Below, piece by piece: positions 19,586 through 30,916 of a DNA stretch of 58,447 bases. The stretch spans positions 1 through 58,447 of the forward strand of contig JAUPTV010000109.1 in NCBI GenBank assembly GCA_030917925.1. Direction: 5' to 3'. The DNA comes from Pseudomonadota bacterium. GTDB taxonomy: Bacteria > Pseudomonadota > Gammaproteobacteria > Competibacterales > Competibacteraceae. A program made the position numbers and the translations under genes. Below the pieces are notes generated by a model. The model was not told the DNA's origin. It saw nothing but the letters and a program-made list of their open reading frames with translations, and did no database searches. The stretch's first letter is position 1; each line of letters starts with the position of its first letter.

Positions 19586-20518
19586 ATGACCCTGCCAGCT
19601 CTGACTCTGCGTAATTTGTGCAAAACCTACGCTAATGGCTTTGAAGCCCTGCGCGGCATTGATCTTGACGTCGCTGAAGGGGAATTTTTCGCCCTGCTCG
19701 GCCCCAACGGCGCGGGCAAATCCACGACCATCGGCATTATCTGTTCGCTGGTGCGCAAGACCGGCGGCCAGGCGCACATCTTCGGCCATGATCTGGATAC
19801 CGAACTATCCGCCGCCAAGCGCTGCATCGGTCTAGTCCCGCAGGAATTCAACTTCAACCAGTTTGAACCCGTCGCCGAGATCGTGATGAACCAGGCCGGT
19901 TATTACGGCCTCCCCCGCGAATTGGCCCGCCAGCGGGCGGAAATCTATCTGAAACAACTGGGACTGTGGGACAAGCGGCAGCAGATAGCGCGGGAACTGT
20001 CCGGCGGCATGAAGCGGCGGTTGATGATCGCCCGCGCCCTGGTGCATGAACCTAAACTGCTGATTCTTGATGAACCGACGGCGGGAGTGGATATTGAAAT
20101 CCGCCGCTCCATGTGGGAATTCCTGCGCGACATCAATGCGCGTGGCGTGACCATCATCCTCACCACCCACTATCTGGAAGAAGCGGAAAGCCTGTGCCGC
20201 CATATCGCTATCATCAATCAGGGCACCATTATTGAAAATACCGGGATGCAGGAACTGCTCAACCGCCTGCATCTGGAAACCTTCGTGCTGAATCTTCAGT
20301 ATCCGCTGTGGGAAACGCCAGACCTGCCGGGCTATCCTGTGCGCCGACTGAACGATCTGACGCTGGAAGTGGATGTCGCCAGGGAACCGGGTATCAACGC
20401 CTTATTTCAGCAACTGTCCACGCAAGGCATTCTGGTTTCCAGCCTGCGCAACAAGGCAAACCGGCTAGAGGAGCTCTTCCTGAGCCTGGTTGAAAAAAGC
20501 GACGATACGACCCTTTGA
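19586..20518 (+). CDS. ABC transporter ATP-binding protein (YadG-like)
   Basis: A 310-residue ABC ATPase. Walker A is GPNGAGKST near residue 40, the signature LSGGMKRR near 140, Walker B LLILDEPTAGVD near 160, and the switch His in TTHYLEEAE near 193. It pairs with the ABC-2 permease downstream, resembling the YadG-YadH exporter type; such pairs export lipids, polysaccharides or drugs, and this substrate is unknown. The start codon lies within a 34-base sequence whose near copy stands at 18377, before the toxin-antitoxin module. The original promoter is therefore probably separated from the gene. Confidence 0.93.
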   Translation: MTLPALTLRNLCKTYANGFEALRGIDLDVAEGEFFALLGPNGAGKSTTIGIICSLVRKTGGQAHIFGHDLDTELSAAKRCIGLVPQEFNFNQFEPVAEIVMNQAGYYGLPRELARQRAEIYLKQLGLWDKRQQIARELSGGMKRRLMIARALVHEPKLLILDEPTAGVDIEIRRSMWEFLRDINARGVTIILTTHYLEEAESLCRHIAIINQGTIIENTGMQELLNRLHLETFVLNLQYPLWETPDLPGYPVRRLNDLTLEVDVAREPGINALFQQLSTQGILVSSLRNKANRLEELFLSLVEKSDDTTL

Positions 20519-20531
20519 ATCCGGAACGCCC

Positions 20532-21305
20532 ATGCCTTTCCACGCCCAACTGATTGCCCTGCAAACCATCCTGATCAAGGAAACCCTGCGGTTTCTGCGC
20601 ATCTGGATTCAAACCATCCTGCCGCCAGCCGTCACCACAGCCCTGTATTTCATCATTTTCGGCGAACTGATCGGCGCACAACTGGGACCCGTCGAAGGCT
20701 TGAGCTATACCCAGTTCATCGCGCCCGGCCTGATCATGATGGCGGTCATCACCAACGCCTATTCCAACGTCGTGTCCTCATTCTTCAGCGCCAAGTTCCA
20801 GCGCCATATTGAGGAAATGCTGGTCTCGCCACTCCCCAACTTCATCATCGTCCTCGGTTTCGTCGGCGGGGGGCTGGCGCGGGGACTGGTGGTCGGTTTA
20901 GCGGTGATCATCACTTCACTGTTTTTCGCGGACCTGCACTGGCAACATCCGCTCATCACCCTCGCCGTGATCGTTTTGACGGCGGTGCTGTTCGCGCTGG
21001 CCGGACTGATCAATGGCATTTACGCCAAGAGCTTTGATGACATCTCAGTAGTCCCGACTTTTGTCCTGACCCCGTTGATCTATCTGGGCGGCATCTTCTA
21101 CTCGATCCAGATGCTGCCACCGTTCTGGCAGGATGTCTCGCTGCTCAATCCCATTCTCTACATGATCAATGCCTTCCGCTTCGGCATTCTGGGCGTGTCG
21201 GATATTGATATTCGTTTGGCCTTCGCCATTATCGGGCTGTTCATTGCAACGCTGTTTGGCTACAGCCTGTGGTTGCTGCATCGCGGCACAGGTATTCGTA
21301 GCTGA
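20532..21305 (+). CDS. ABC-2 type transporter permease (YadH-like)
   Basis: A 257-residue membrane protein of the ABC-2 permease family with about six hydrophobic segments (around residues 28-48, 62-80, 100-125, 135-160, 168-190, 230-250). The RIWIQTILPPAVTTALYFIIFGELIG start and the VVPTFVLTPLIYLGGIFYSIQMLP block are typical of the YadH/NodJ-like group. It begins 13 bases after the ATPase stop. The frame is open to 20490 inside the ATPase, but MPFHAQLIALQTILIKE at 20532 is the family-like N-terminus. Together they form an inner-membrane exporter. Confidence 0.93.
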   Translation: MPFHAQLIALQTILIKETLRFLRIWIQTILPPAVTTALYFIIFGELIGAQLGPVEGLSYTQFIAPGLIMMAVITNAYSNVVSSFFSAKFQRHIEEMLVSPLPNFIIVLGFVGGGLARGLVVGLAVIITSLFFADLHWQHPLITLAVIVLTAVLFALAGLINGIYAKSFDDISVVPTFVLTPLIYLGGIFYSIQMLPPFWQDVSLLNPILYMINAFRFGILGVSDIDIRLAFAIIGLFIATLFGYSLWLLHRGTGIRS

Positions 21306-21449
21306 ACGGTCCTCCCGGCGGCAAAATCCACAATATGCGCTGATACATCCCGTTTCGCGCATTCCCAACATTTTCTCCTATGCTTGATAAAGGCTCGCCG
21401 GTTCGCCGGTTGCCCTTTTCAGGCTGGCGTCTCGTCCAGCCGCAACTAA

Positions 21450-22463
<1,014 letters not shown>

Positions 22464-22538
22464 TCCCCGCCTCCCGGAACTGACCACCTCATGCCGGCGC
22501 ATGGGGTGGCAGTTCGCGCTTCCGCTCGGAGAATCCCT

Positions 22539-23129
22539 ATGCTGATTCGCCTTATTCATCATCTGGAGGAGGGTTTTATCGCCCTGCTGCTGGCGCTGAT
22601 GACCCTGATTACTTTCAGCCAGGTGGTCGCCCGCTATGTTTTCAGCACCGGTTTCGGCTGGGCGCTGGAACTGACGACCTATCTGTTTGCCTGGCTGGTG
22701 TTGTTCGGCGTGTCCTACGGCATCAAGGTCGGTGCGCATATCGGCATCGACATCCTGGTGCGCCAGCTCCCCCACCACCTGCGCCGCATCGTCGGTCTGC
22801 TGGCGGTGCTGGCCTGCTGCGCCTACTGCATCATCCTGCTGGTCGGTGCCACGGGTTACGTCTACAAAATCTATGAAGTGGGCATCGAAGCCCAGGATTT
22901 GCCCATCCCGCGCTGGATTCCCTTCATCATGCTGCCGCTGGGCCTGTTGCTGGCGCTGTTGCGGCTGTTGCAGATCGCCTGGCTGACTGCAACCGGGCAT
23001 CTGGAAGGTTTGCGGCTGGCGGATGAAGCGCGTGAAGCTATCGAGTTGGCTGAGGGCGTCGAAGTCGTCGAAGTCGCCGAAGTTTTGCATCCTGCGCCTG
23101 GCCAGAATCGCCCGGAGAAAGCCCCATGA
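22539..23129 (+). CDS. dctQ: TRAP transporter small permease, DctQ family
   Basis: A 196-residue four-helix membrane protein, the small subunit of the TRAP carrier. Hydrophobic segments are at about 15-37, 48-68, 88-110 and 128-150. FSQVVARYVFSTGFGWALELTTYLFAWLV is the usual DctQ signature region. The C-terminus is acidic and Val/Glu-rich (EGVEVVEVAEV), longer than average. The frame is open to 22491, but the ATG at 22539 behind CGGAGAA is the better start. Its stop overlaps the dctM start (ATGA). Confidence 0.94.
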   Translation: MLIRLIHHLEEGFIALLLALMTLITFSQVVARYVFSTGFGWALELTTYLFAWLVLFGVSYGIKVGAHIGIDILVRQLPHHLRRIVGLLAVLACCAYCIILLVGATGYVYKIYEVGIEAQDLPIPRWIPFIMLPLGLLLALLRLLQIAWLTATGHLEGLRLADEAREAIELAEGVEVVEVAEVLHPAPGQNRPEKAP

Positions 23130-24403
23130 CCTCGCTCTTTCTGTTCACCGTCCTGTTTCTCCTGCTGTTCATGGGCGTGCCAATTGCGTTCTCCCTCGGC
23201 CTGGCCAGTATTTTGACCATCCTGTTTTTCACCAACGATTCGCTGGCCTCCATGTCGCTCAAGCTATTTGACACCATGGAGCATTACACCCTGCTGGCGA
23301 TTCCGTTCTTTATTCTGGCTTCGGCCTTCCTGACCACTGGCGGCGTTGCCCGACGCCTGATTCGTTTCGCCATTGCCGCTGTCGGTCATCTCAGGGGGGG
23401 CCTGGCTATCGCTTCAGTGCTGGCCTGTATGTTGTTCGCCGCCGTATCCGGGTCATCGCCGGCGACGGTCGCCGCCATTGGCTCAATTGTCATCGGCGCG
23501 ATGGTCAAATCCGGTTACCCACAAACCTATGCGGCGGGCATTATCTGCAACGCTGGCACCCTGGGCATTCTGATTCCGCCGTCTATTGTGATGGTGGTGT
23601 ACGCTGCCGCCACTGAGACATCGGTCGGTCAGTTGTTCATGGCGGGGGTGATTCCCGGTCTGCTGCTGGGCTTCATGCTGATGCTGGCGATCTTCCTCAG
23701 CGCCCACAAAATGAAAATCCCGACTCAACCGCGTGCAACGTTCCGGGAATTGCTGATTGCCGCCCGTGAAGCGGCGTGGGGATTGGGATTGATCGTCGTG
23801 GTCATGGGCGGAATTTACGGCGGCATTTTCACCGCGACCGAAGCGGCGGCGGTGGCGGCGGTTTACGCCTTCATCGTAGCGCTGTTTGTCCATCGGGACA
23901 TGACCTTCCGCGAGGTGCCGCATGTCTTCGCCGAATCCGCCAAGGTCACGGTGATGCTGTTATTCATCATCTCCAACGCCTTTTTGTTCGCCCATGTGCT
24001 GACCACCGAACGCATTCCCCAAATGATGGCGGAAACCATTATCAGTTGGGGGCTGGCCCCCTGGCAGTTCCTGATTGTGGTCAACATCGTGCTGCTGATC
24101 GCCGGGAACTTCATGGAGCCGTCATCCATCCTGCTGATCCTGGCACCGATCTTTTTCCCAATCGCCACGCAGTTAGGCATCGATCCCATCCATCTGGGCA
24201 TCATCATGGTGGTGAACATGGAAATCGGCATGATTACGCCGCCAGTGGGTTTGAACCTGTTCGTGACTGCCGGCGTGACGGGAATGCCCTTGTGGGAGGT
24301 GGTGAAAGCGGCCATGCCGTGGTTAATGGTAATGCTCAGCTTCCTGATCATCATCACCTACGTACCGCAGATCAGCCTGTTTCTGCCACAGTTGTTGTTC
24401 TAA
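23126..24403 (+). CDS. dctM: TRAP transporter large permease, DctM family
   Basis: A 425-residue, roughly 12-helix Na+-coupled carrier, the large TRAP subunit. Characteristic features: MGVPIAFSLGLASI at the N-terminus, FFILASAFLTTGGVARRLI, the AVSGSSPATVAAIGSI loop that forms a substrate site, and GNFMEPSSILLILAPIFFPIA, where the second substrate/ion motif lies. It overlaps dctQ by four bases. With DctP and DctQ it imports C4-dicarboxylates such as succinate, malate or fumarate. A strong hairpin terminator follows the stop. Confidence 0.96.
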   Translation: MTSLFLFTVLFLLLFMGVPIAFSLGLASILTILFFTNDSLASMSLKLFDTMEHYTLLAIPFFILASAFLTTGGVARRLIRFAIAAVGHLRGGLAIASVLACMLFAAVSGSSPATVAAIGSIVIGAMVKSGYPQTYAAGIICNAGTLGILIPPSIVMVVYAAATETSVGQLFMAGVIPGLLLGFMLMLAIFLSAHKMKIPTQPRATFRELLIAAREAAWGLGLIVVVMGGIYGGIFTATEAAAVAAVYAFIVALFVHRDMTFREVPHVFAESAKVTVMLLFIISNAFLFAHVLTTERIPQMMAETIISWGLAPWQFLIVVNIVLLIAGNFMEPSSILLILAPIFFPIATQLGIDPIHLGIIMVVNMEIGMITPPVGLNLFVTAGVTGMPLWEVVKAAMPWLMVMLSFLIIITYVPQISLFLPQLLF

Positions 24404-24422
24404 GTCGGTTGGCTGGAAACAG

Positions 24423-24447
24423 AAAGGGCGGCCCAGGCCGCCCTTTT
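24423..24447. terminator. Bidirectional terminator between dctM and the DUF882 gene
   Basis: Perfect 10-bp stem AAAGGGCGGC / GCCGCCCTTT with loop CCAG, followed by TTTT in one direction and preceded by A residues, so it can serve both convergent genes. Confidence 0.88.
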
Positions 24448-24474
24448 CCATTTCCTGCACGGTAGTCCGTCCCT

Positions 24475-25068
24475 TCAGCTCCAGTACCGAATCGGCCCAC
24501 TGTCGATATGGACGAAGTTGGCGCGGGGATAGTAGCCGACCCCACCCGCGCCCAGTGAGCGCGCAACCCGGCAGAGATCAGCGACCCGCCCGCCCGGAAG
24601 CCGGACATCCATCGCCATGGCCTGCATGTGATAACTGTTGCGCGCCACGCCACGACTCCGTTCGCACAACGCACTATTGGTCATTGGCGAGCGGTAGGCG
24701 CTGATCACATGGACAGGCGCACGCGCCTCCAATTGCAGTTGCAGGGCGTAAAACTGATCGAGAACGTTGACATCAAACGCTCTGACCTGGTTATTGTGAT
24801 GGTCGCGCAATCCCCAACTGACCTCCTTGATCGATTCGCGGATGTAGCCCTCGCGCGGCGTCCAGTAGACCCGGCGGATCGTTTCGCCGGTATTAGGGTT
24901 GTAAAATGACAGGTAGCGTTCGCGACGGATTGCGGCTTGAAGTACTTCCGGCGCTAAAGCTAAAGCGCCAAGTCCGCCTGCCGCCAGTTTCAGAAATCCG
25001 CGTCGGCCCATTGCTGATGGGTCTTCTTCGTTCTGGCTGTTGTTCTCGAGCGCTGCATCGATTCGCAT
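24475..25068 (-). CDS. DUF882/YcbK-like peptidase-fold protein, Tat-exported
   Basis: A 197-residue protein with a twin-arginine signal (GRRGFLKLAAGG near residues 20-32). The mature part follows the DUF882/YcbK layout, a D,D-peptidase M15-like fold: VISAYRSPMTN, the zinc-site region SYHMQAMAMDVRL, and VGYYPRANFVHIDSGPIRYW, with His and Asp in the expected spacing. It likely acts on peptidoglycan in the periplasm, though catalysis of the family is poorly documented. AGGAG seven bases before the ATG at 25068 argues against the earlier ATG at 25086, which lies ahead of that site. It is divergent from ybaK. Confidence 0.9.
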   Translation of the reverse strand: MRIDAALENNSQNEEDPSAMGRRGFLKLAAGGLGALALAPEVLQAAIRRERYLSFYNPNTGETIRRVYWTPREGYIRESIKEVSWGLRDHHNNQVRAFDVNVLDQFYALQLQLEARAPVHVISAYRSPMTNSALCERSRGVARNSYHMQAMAMDVRLPGGRVADLCRVARSLGAGGVGYYPRANFVHIDSGPIRYWS

Positions 25069-25431
25069 CCGTAAACTCCTCCCCATGACTCAAAATAGGC
25101 TTTTTCTGAACTCTAACCAAAGCCGATTTGATTAAGCAAGCATTAGATTTGCAATTTTTTTTTGCTATGATGCAACAAATTAAAAATGTCCCAAATCTTG
25201 CATAAACCTTTTTATTCTGTGTACAACAATAACTTTGCTTATTTCCTAGTGTTTTCGACGGTTTATTTTAATTAAAAAATAATTGATTTTAATTATTATT
25301 TTTTTAAAATAGTGAATGAGCCTGTTTGCTTCATTATTTTTTATACAACTTTGTTGTTTTGATAATATATTTTATCAAAAATACAAAAAACAACATACGC
25401 CAAAAAAACAAAACTTAATTGAGTAAAAAGA
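25069..25431. promoter_or_regulatory. AT-rich divergent control region
   Basis: About 360 bases between divergent genes. From roughly 25130 it is strongly AT-rich (poly-A, poly-T and AATTATT tracts) in an otherwise GC-rich window. It must hold promoters for the DUF882 gene (leftward) and for ybaK-rlmKL (rightward), but no clean -35/-10 pair stands out among the many AT-tracts. No open frame of note was found. The composition suits H-NS/MvaT-type or IHF binding or intrinsic curvature, which is inference. Confidence 0.55.
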
Positions 25432-25926
25432 ATGTCGACCAGAAAAGAAAAGTTCCCGGTGACGCCGGCGACCCGATGGCTCCAGACCCAGGGGATGGCC
25501 TTCGACGGCCACCTTTATCCCTACCAGGAACGCGGTGGCACGGCTCACAGCGCCCAATCGCTGGGCGTAGATGAACACCAGGTCATCAAAACGCTGATCA
25601 TGGAGAATGAACATCGGCAACCCTTGATCGTGCTGATGCATGGCGACCGGCAAGTCTCCACCAAAGAACTGGCCCGGTTGCTGGGCGTCAAGACCATCGC
25701 CCCCTGTGATCCGGCAGTCGCCAGTAAACACAGTGGTTATCTGGTGGGGGGCACGTCGCCGTTTGGCGTCCGTAAGGCCATGCCGGTTTATCTGGAATCC
25801 AGTATCCTCGACTTGCCGCTGATCTACCTGAACGGCGGCAAGCGGGGTTTCCTGATCAGTCTGCCGCCCGCCGAAGTACAGCGATTGCTCCAGCCCACGC
25901 TGGTCAATGTCGCCATTGAGGAATGA
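25432..25926 (+). CDS. ybaK: Cys-tRNA(Pro)/Cys-tRNA(Cys) deacylase
   Basis: A 164-residue YbaK/EbsC-family editing enzyme that hydrolyses Cys-tRNA(Pro) mischarged by ProRS. It starts TPATRWLQTQG, typical of YbaK. The key Lys is in HQVIKTLIM near residue 47, and the conserved GGTSPFGVRKAMPVY block lies near 101-115. It works in the cytoplasm with no signal. Two bases separate its stop from the next start, so it is probably transcribed with rlmKL from the AT-rich region upstream. Confidence 0.95.
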   Translation: MSTRKEKFPVTPATRWLQTQGMAFDGHLYPYQERGGTAHSAQSLGVDEHQVIKTLIMENEHRQPLIVLMHGDRQVSTKELARLLGVKTIAPCDPAVASKHSGYLVGGTSPFGVRKAMPVYLESSILDLPLIYLNGGKRGFLISLPPAEVQRLLQPTLVNVAIEE

Positions 25927-25929
25927 AAC

Positions 25930-28098
25930 TTGAGTGAATCTGATTTTTTCGCCACCGCCCCGGCGGGTATTGAACCGCTGCTGACGGCGGAATTGGCCGT
26001 GCTCGGTGCCCAGCATCTCAAACCGGCGCGTGGCGGCATCCGCTTCCGGGGAACGCTGGAAGTGGCCTATCGCGCCTGTCTCTGGTCACGCACTGCCAGC
26101 CGGGTGCTGTTGCCGCTGGCCGAATTCCCGATGGCTGACGCCGATGCGCTGTACGCGGGTGTCCATCAACTCCCCTGGGAAGAGCATCTCGCCCCGGAGG
26201 GCACACTGAGCGTGGAATTCAACGGCACCGGTTCCGGCATCGACCACAGCCACTTCGGTGCGCTGCGGGTCAAGGACGCCATCGTTGACCGCTTCCGGGC
26301 GCAGTGTGGCCAACGCCCCGATGTGAACCGGCAACAACCGGATGTGCGCATTCACGTCCAGCTTCATAATGGTCAGGCGACGGTCAGCCTGGATTTGTCC
26401 GGCGACAGCCTGCACCGGCGCGGTTATCGGGAAGCGACGGTATCCGCGCCGTTGAAAGAGACGCTGGCCGCCGCGCTGCTGCTGAAATCCGGCTGGCCGG
26501 AGATTGCGGCTGCGGGTGGTCCCCTGATCGATCCGCTGTGTGGTTCCGGGACGCTGGCCATTGAATCCGCCTGGATCGCTGGCGACCGTGCGCCCAGCTT
26601 GTCCCGCCAACACTGGGGATTCAGTGGCTGGCTGGGCCACGTCCCGGCGCTGTGGAAGCGTTTATTAAAGGAGGCGCAGGAACGCTGGAGCGCCGGTCAG
26701 TCGCGTATTCCGCTGATCCTGGCCAGCGACCATGATCCCAAAGCGGTGCGGGCGACGCTGATCAATGCGGGACGGGCGGGTGTTGCTGACCGACTACGGG
26801 TTGAACGGCGGGATCTGGCTAAAGTGGAACCACCGCCGGGTCCACCGGGATTGTTCATTGCCAATCCCCCGTATGGCGAACGCCTGGGCGAGCAGGATGA
26901 ACTGGCGGTGCTGTACCCGCAAATTGGCGACCAGCTCAAAACGCATTTCGCCGGTTGGCGTGCGGCGATCTTCACCGGCAACCCGGATTTGGGCAAGCGT
27001 ATGGGACTGCGGGCGGAAAAGGCACATACCTTCTATAACGGTCCCCTGGAATGCCGGTTGCTGCGCTTCCGGGTGGAACCGGAGTTTTTCGTGCGATCAC
27101 CCCATCACTCCTCCTCCCCGGTTGTCGAGGAAAGCCCAAGTGGCGGCGAGGAACTCGCGGGCGCTGAGGATTTCATCAACCGGTTGCGCAAGAACCTGCG
27201 CCATCTGGGCCGCTGGGCGACGCGGGAAGGCGTGCATTGTTACCGGCTCTATGACGCCGACCTGCCGGAATATGCGGTCGCGATTGACCGCTATGAGCAA
27301 TGGCTGCATGTCCAGGAATACGCCCCGCCGGCCACCATCGATCCCGCCAAAGCCCGGTTGCGGCTGGCGCAGGTCATGGCGGCGCTGCCGGAGGTGCTGG
27401 AACTGCCTCGGGAAAATATCTTCCTCAAAGTCCGGCAACGGCAGCGCGGCGTCAATCAGTATCAGAAGCAAGCTTACCAGGGCCGGTTCCATGAAGTGCG
27501 TGAAGGATCGGCGCGGTTCCTGGTCAATTTCACCGACTATCTCGATACGGGGCTGTTTCTCGATCACCGTATCACCCGGCAACGGCTGGGGGAACTGGCG
27601 AAGGGCCGGCGCTTTCTGAACCTGTTTGGCTACACCGGCGCGGCCACGGTTTATGCGGCGCTGGGCGGCGCGGTCAGCACCACCACGGTTGATCTGTCGG
27701 CGACCTATCTGGACTGGGCGCGGCGCAATCTGGAATTGAACGGATTGCAAGGTCCGTGGCGGCGCTTCATCCAAGCTGACTGCCGGAAGTGGCTGGCCGA
27801 GGCGCAGGAACGCTATGACCTGATTTTTCTCGACCCGCCCACCTTTTCCAACTCTCAGCGGATGGATGGCGATTTTGATGTGCAGCGGGATCATGGGGAC
27901 TTGCTGCAAGACGCCCTGCGCCTGCTGGCTCCCAATGGCATACTGATTTTCTCCACGAATTCCCGCCGCTTCCGGCTGGATCGGGAGGCACTGGCGGCAT
28001 GGCGGATTGAGGACTGGAGTCGGCCAACCTTGCCGCTGGATTTTACCCGCCATCCGAAAATTCATCAGTGCTACCAGTTACAGAACCAAGGCGATTGA
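25930..28098 (+). CDS. rlmL: 23S rRNA guanine methyltransferase RlmKL (fused)
   Basis: A 722-residue bifunctional enzyme methylating 23S rRNA G2445 (N2, RlmL half) and G2069 (N7, RlmK half). Order: N-terminal ferredoxin-like/THUMP region (1-165), RlmL domain with DPLCGSGTLAIESAW and the NPPYGERLG motif, then the RlmK domain with FLNLFGYTGAATVYAA, the Asp in TVDLSATYLDWA and LDPPTFSNSQ. The start is a TTG four bases after ybaK; no better ATG lies near. Length matches the family. A Ser/Pro/Glu linker (SSSPVVEESPSGGEE) joins the halves. Confidence 0.96.
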   Translation: MSESDFFATAPAGIEPLLTAELAVLGAQHLKPARGGIRFRGTLEVAYRACLWSRTASRVLLPLAEFPMADADALYAGVHQLPWEEHLAPEGTLSVEFNGTGSGIDHSHFGALRVKDAIVDRFRAQCGQRPDVNRQQPDVRIHVQLHNGQATVSLDLSGDSLHRRGYREATVSAPLKETLAAALLLKSGWPEIAAAGGPLIDPLCGSGTLAIESAWIAGDRAPSLSRQHWGFSGWLGHVPALWKRLLKEAQERWSAGQSRIPLILASDHDPKAVRATLINAGRAGVADRLRVERRDLAKVEPPPGPPGLFIANPPYGERLGEQDELAVLYPQIGDQLKTHFAGWRAAIFTGNPDLGKRMGLRAEKAHTFYNGPLECRLLRFRVEPEFFVRSPHHSSSPVVEESPSGGEELAGAEDFINRLRKNLRHLGRWATREGVHCYRLYDADLPEYAVAIDRYEQWLHVQEYAPPATIDPAKARLRLAQVMAALPEVLELPRENIFLKVRQRQRGVNQYQKQAYQGRFHEVREGSARFLVNFTDYLDTGLFLDHRITRQRLGELAKGRRFLNLFGYTGAATVYAALGGAVSTTTVDLSATYLDWARRNLELNGLQGPWRRFIQADCRKWLAEAQERYDLIFLDPPTFSNSQRMDGDFDVQRDHGDLLQDALRLLAPNGILIFSTNSRRFRLDREALAAWRIEDWSRPTLPLDFTRHPKIHQCYQLQNQGD

Positions 28099-29220
<1,122 letters not shown>

Positions 29221-29277
29221 TTAGTGGGATTTGCCTGCATCACGTTAACGTACTCAACCTGAAGGAGAACGACTGCC

Positions 29278-30831
29278 ATGCCATCTGCCCGCCGCAAACT
29301 GCCGATTGGCATTCAAACCTTCGCGCAAATCGTCAGCGAGGATTACTACTATGTGGACAAAACCCCACTCGCTTACCGTCTGATCGAACACGGCAAGTAC
29401 TATTTTTTGTCTCGCCCACGCCGGTTTGGCAAGAGCCTGTTCCTCGACACCTTAAAAGAACTGTTTGAGGGTCACGAATCCCTGTTCCGGGGGTTGTATA
29501 TCCATGACCGATGGGACTGGAAGACCGTCTATCCGGTCATCCGCTTCAGCTTCGGCGGCGGAGTATTGAAATCCCTGCAAGACCTGCGTGAGACCCTGCA
29601 TCGCCAATTGGATGACCAGGAACGGCGACATGATCTGCCCGCCCGTTATCCCGATCTGCGCAGTCGTTTTCAAGACCTCATCGCTCGCCGCTATGAGCAA
29701 ACCGGTCAGCGGGTCGTGGTGCTGGTGGATGAATACGACAAACCGATTCTCGATAATCTGACCGACCGCGAGACGGCTTTGGTCATGCGGGAAGGCTTGA
29801 AGGATATTTATAGCGTCATCAAGGATTCCGATGCTTACATTCATTTTGCCTTCCTCACTGGCGTCTCAAAATTCAGCAAGGTCAGTCTCTTTTCCGGGCT
29901 GAACAATCTGAACGACATCACCGTCGATGCGAACTATTCGGCGATCTGTGGCTATACCGAAACGGACGTGGACACCGTATTCTCCCCGGAATTAGAGGGG
30001 CTGGATCGGGCCGCGATTCGTCGCTGGTATAACGGCTATAACTGGACCGGCGAGTCGGTCTATAACCCGTTCGATCTGCTGCTGCTCTTTGACAAGCGCC
30101 AGTTCCGTCCCTGGTGGTTTGAGACCGGAACGCCATCATTTCTGATCAACCTGATGGCCGAACGCGGCTTCTTTACGCCGAACCTCGCCCGATTACGCAC
30201 CGGCATGGAACTGCTCTCCACCTTTGACGTGGAACGCATCGCCACCGAAGCCCTGTTGTTCCAGACCGGTTATCTCACGATCCAGAAAGTCGATGAACCG
30301 ATCCTGGGCCATTGGATTTACACCCTCGGCTATCCCAACCACGAAGTCGAATCCAGCCTCAACGCCAGCCTGCTGTCCGTCTACACCGACGACCCCAGCC
30401 AAAGTTTCGCCCATCGCCTGCACTTGCTGGATCTGTTGCTGGCCCATGATCTGGCGGGATTGAAAGACCTGTTTCAGGCGTTTTTCGCCACGATTCCGCA
30501 CCAGTGGTACGACAATAACCCGATTAGCCGCTATGAAGGCTATTACGCCAGCGTGTTCTACAGCTATTTCGCCGCACTGGGACTCGACATCATTCTGGAA
30601 GACGCGACGAATCAGGGCCGCATTGACATGACGGTGAAGTTCAATGGGCGGATTTACCTGTTTGAGTTCAAGGTCGTGGAATTGACGCCGGAGGGCCGGG
30701 CGTTACAGCAGATCAAGGACAAGGACTATGCCGGGAAGTATCGCGCTCTGGGTCAGCCCATTCACCTGATTGGCGTCGAATTCAGTCGCGCCAGCCGGAA
30801 TGTGGTTGGGTTTGAAATTGAAGAGGCATAG
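29278..30831 (+). CDS. AAA-ATPase-like/PD-(D/E)XK nuclease protein (DUF1703), copy 1
   Basis: A 517-residue protein of the AAA-ATPase_like (PF09820) plus PDDEXK_9 (PF08011, DUF1703) type. The N-terminus (RRKLPIGIQTFAQIVSEDYYYVDKT) is typical. RPRRFGKSLFLDTL near residue 50 is the Walker-A-like loop and VVLVDEYDKPI near 150 the Walker-B-like strand. Near the C-terminus GRIDMTVKF and YLFEFKV give the Asp...Glu-x-Lys nuclease core. These multicopy genes are of unknown function; links to mobile elements or defence are speculation. It is closely similar to the gene at 51972-53522, almost identical near the C-terminus. AAGGAG precedes the ATG. Confidence 0.92.
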   Translation: MPSARRKLPIGIQTFAQIVSEDYYYVDKTPLAYRLIEHGKYYFLSRPRRFGKSLFLDTLKELFEGHESLFRGLYIHDRWDWKTVYPVIRFSFGGGVLKSLQDLRETLHRQLDDQERRHDLPARYPDLRSRFQDLIARRYEQTGQRVVVLVDEYDKPILDNLTDRETALVMREGLKDIYSVIKDSDAYIHFAFLTGVSKFSKVSLFSGLNNLNDITVDANYSAICGYTETDVDTVFSPELEGLDRAAIRRWYNGYNWTGESVYNPFDLLLLFDKRQFRPWWFETGTPSFLINLMAERGFFTPNLARLRTGMELLSTFDVERIATEALLFQTGYLTIQKVDEPILGHWIYTLGYPNHEVESSLNASLLSVYTDDPSQSFAHRLHLLDLLLAHDLAGLKDLFQAFFATIPHQWYDNNPISRYEGYYASVFYSYFAALGLDIILEDATNQGRIDMTVKFNGRIYLFEFKVVELTPEGRALQQIKDKDYAGKYRALGQPIHLIGVEFSRASRNVVGFEIEEA

Positions 30832-30837
30832 CAATAA

Positions 30838-30864
30838 AAAAAGGCGACCGTAGTCGCCCTTCAT
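30838..30864. terminator. Bidirectional terminator between the DUF1703 gene and ppdK
   Basis: AAAAAAAGGCGAC-CGTA-GTCGCCCTT: 6-bp GC stem with a four-base loop, A-run on one side and a short T-run on the other, between convergent genes. Confidence 0.75.
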
Positions 30865-30916
30865 ATTGATCAACGAGCAACGCTGTTCAAAACAACGTCG
30901 CCCGTTTATCCATGGC

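Noticed and set aside
25130-25431. AT-rich region considered as a replication origin
   Set aside because: No DnaA-box cluster and no origin-linked genes; fits a control region better.
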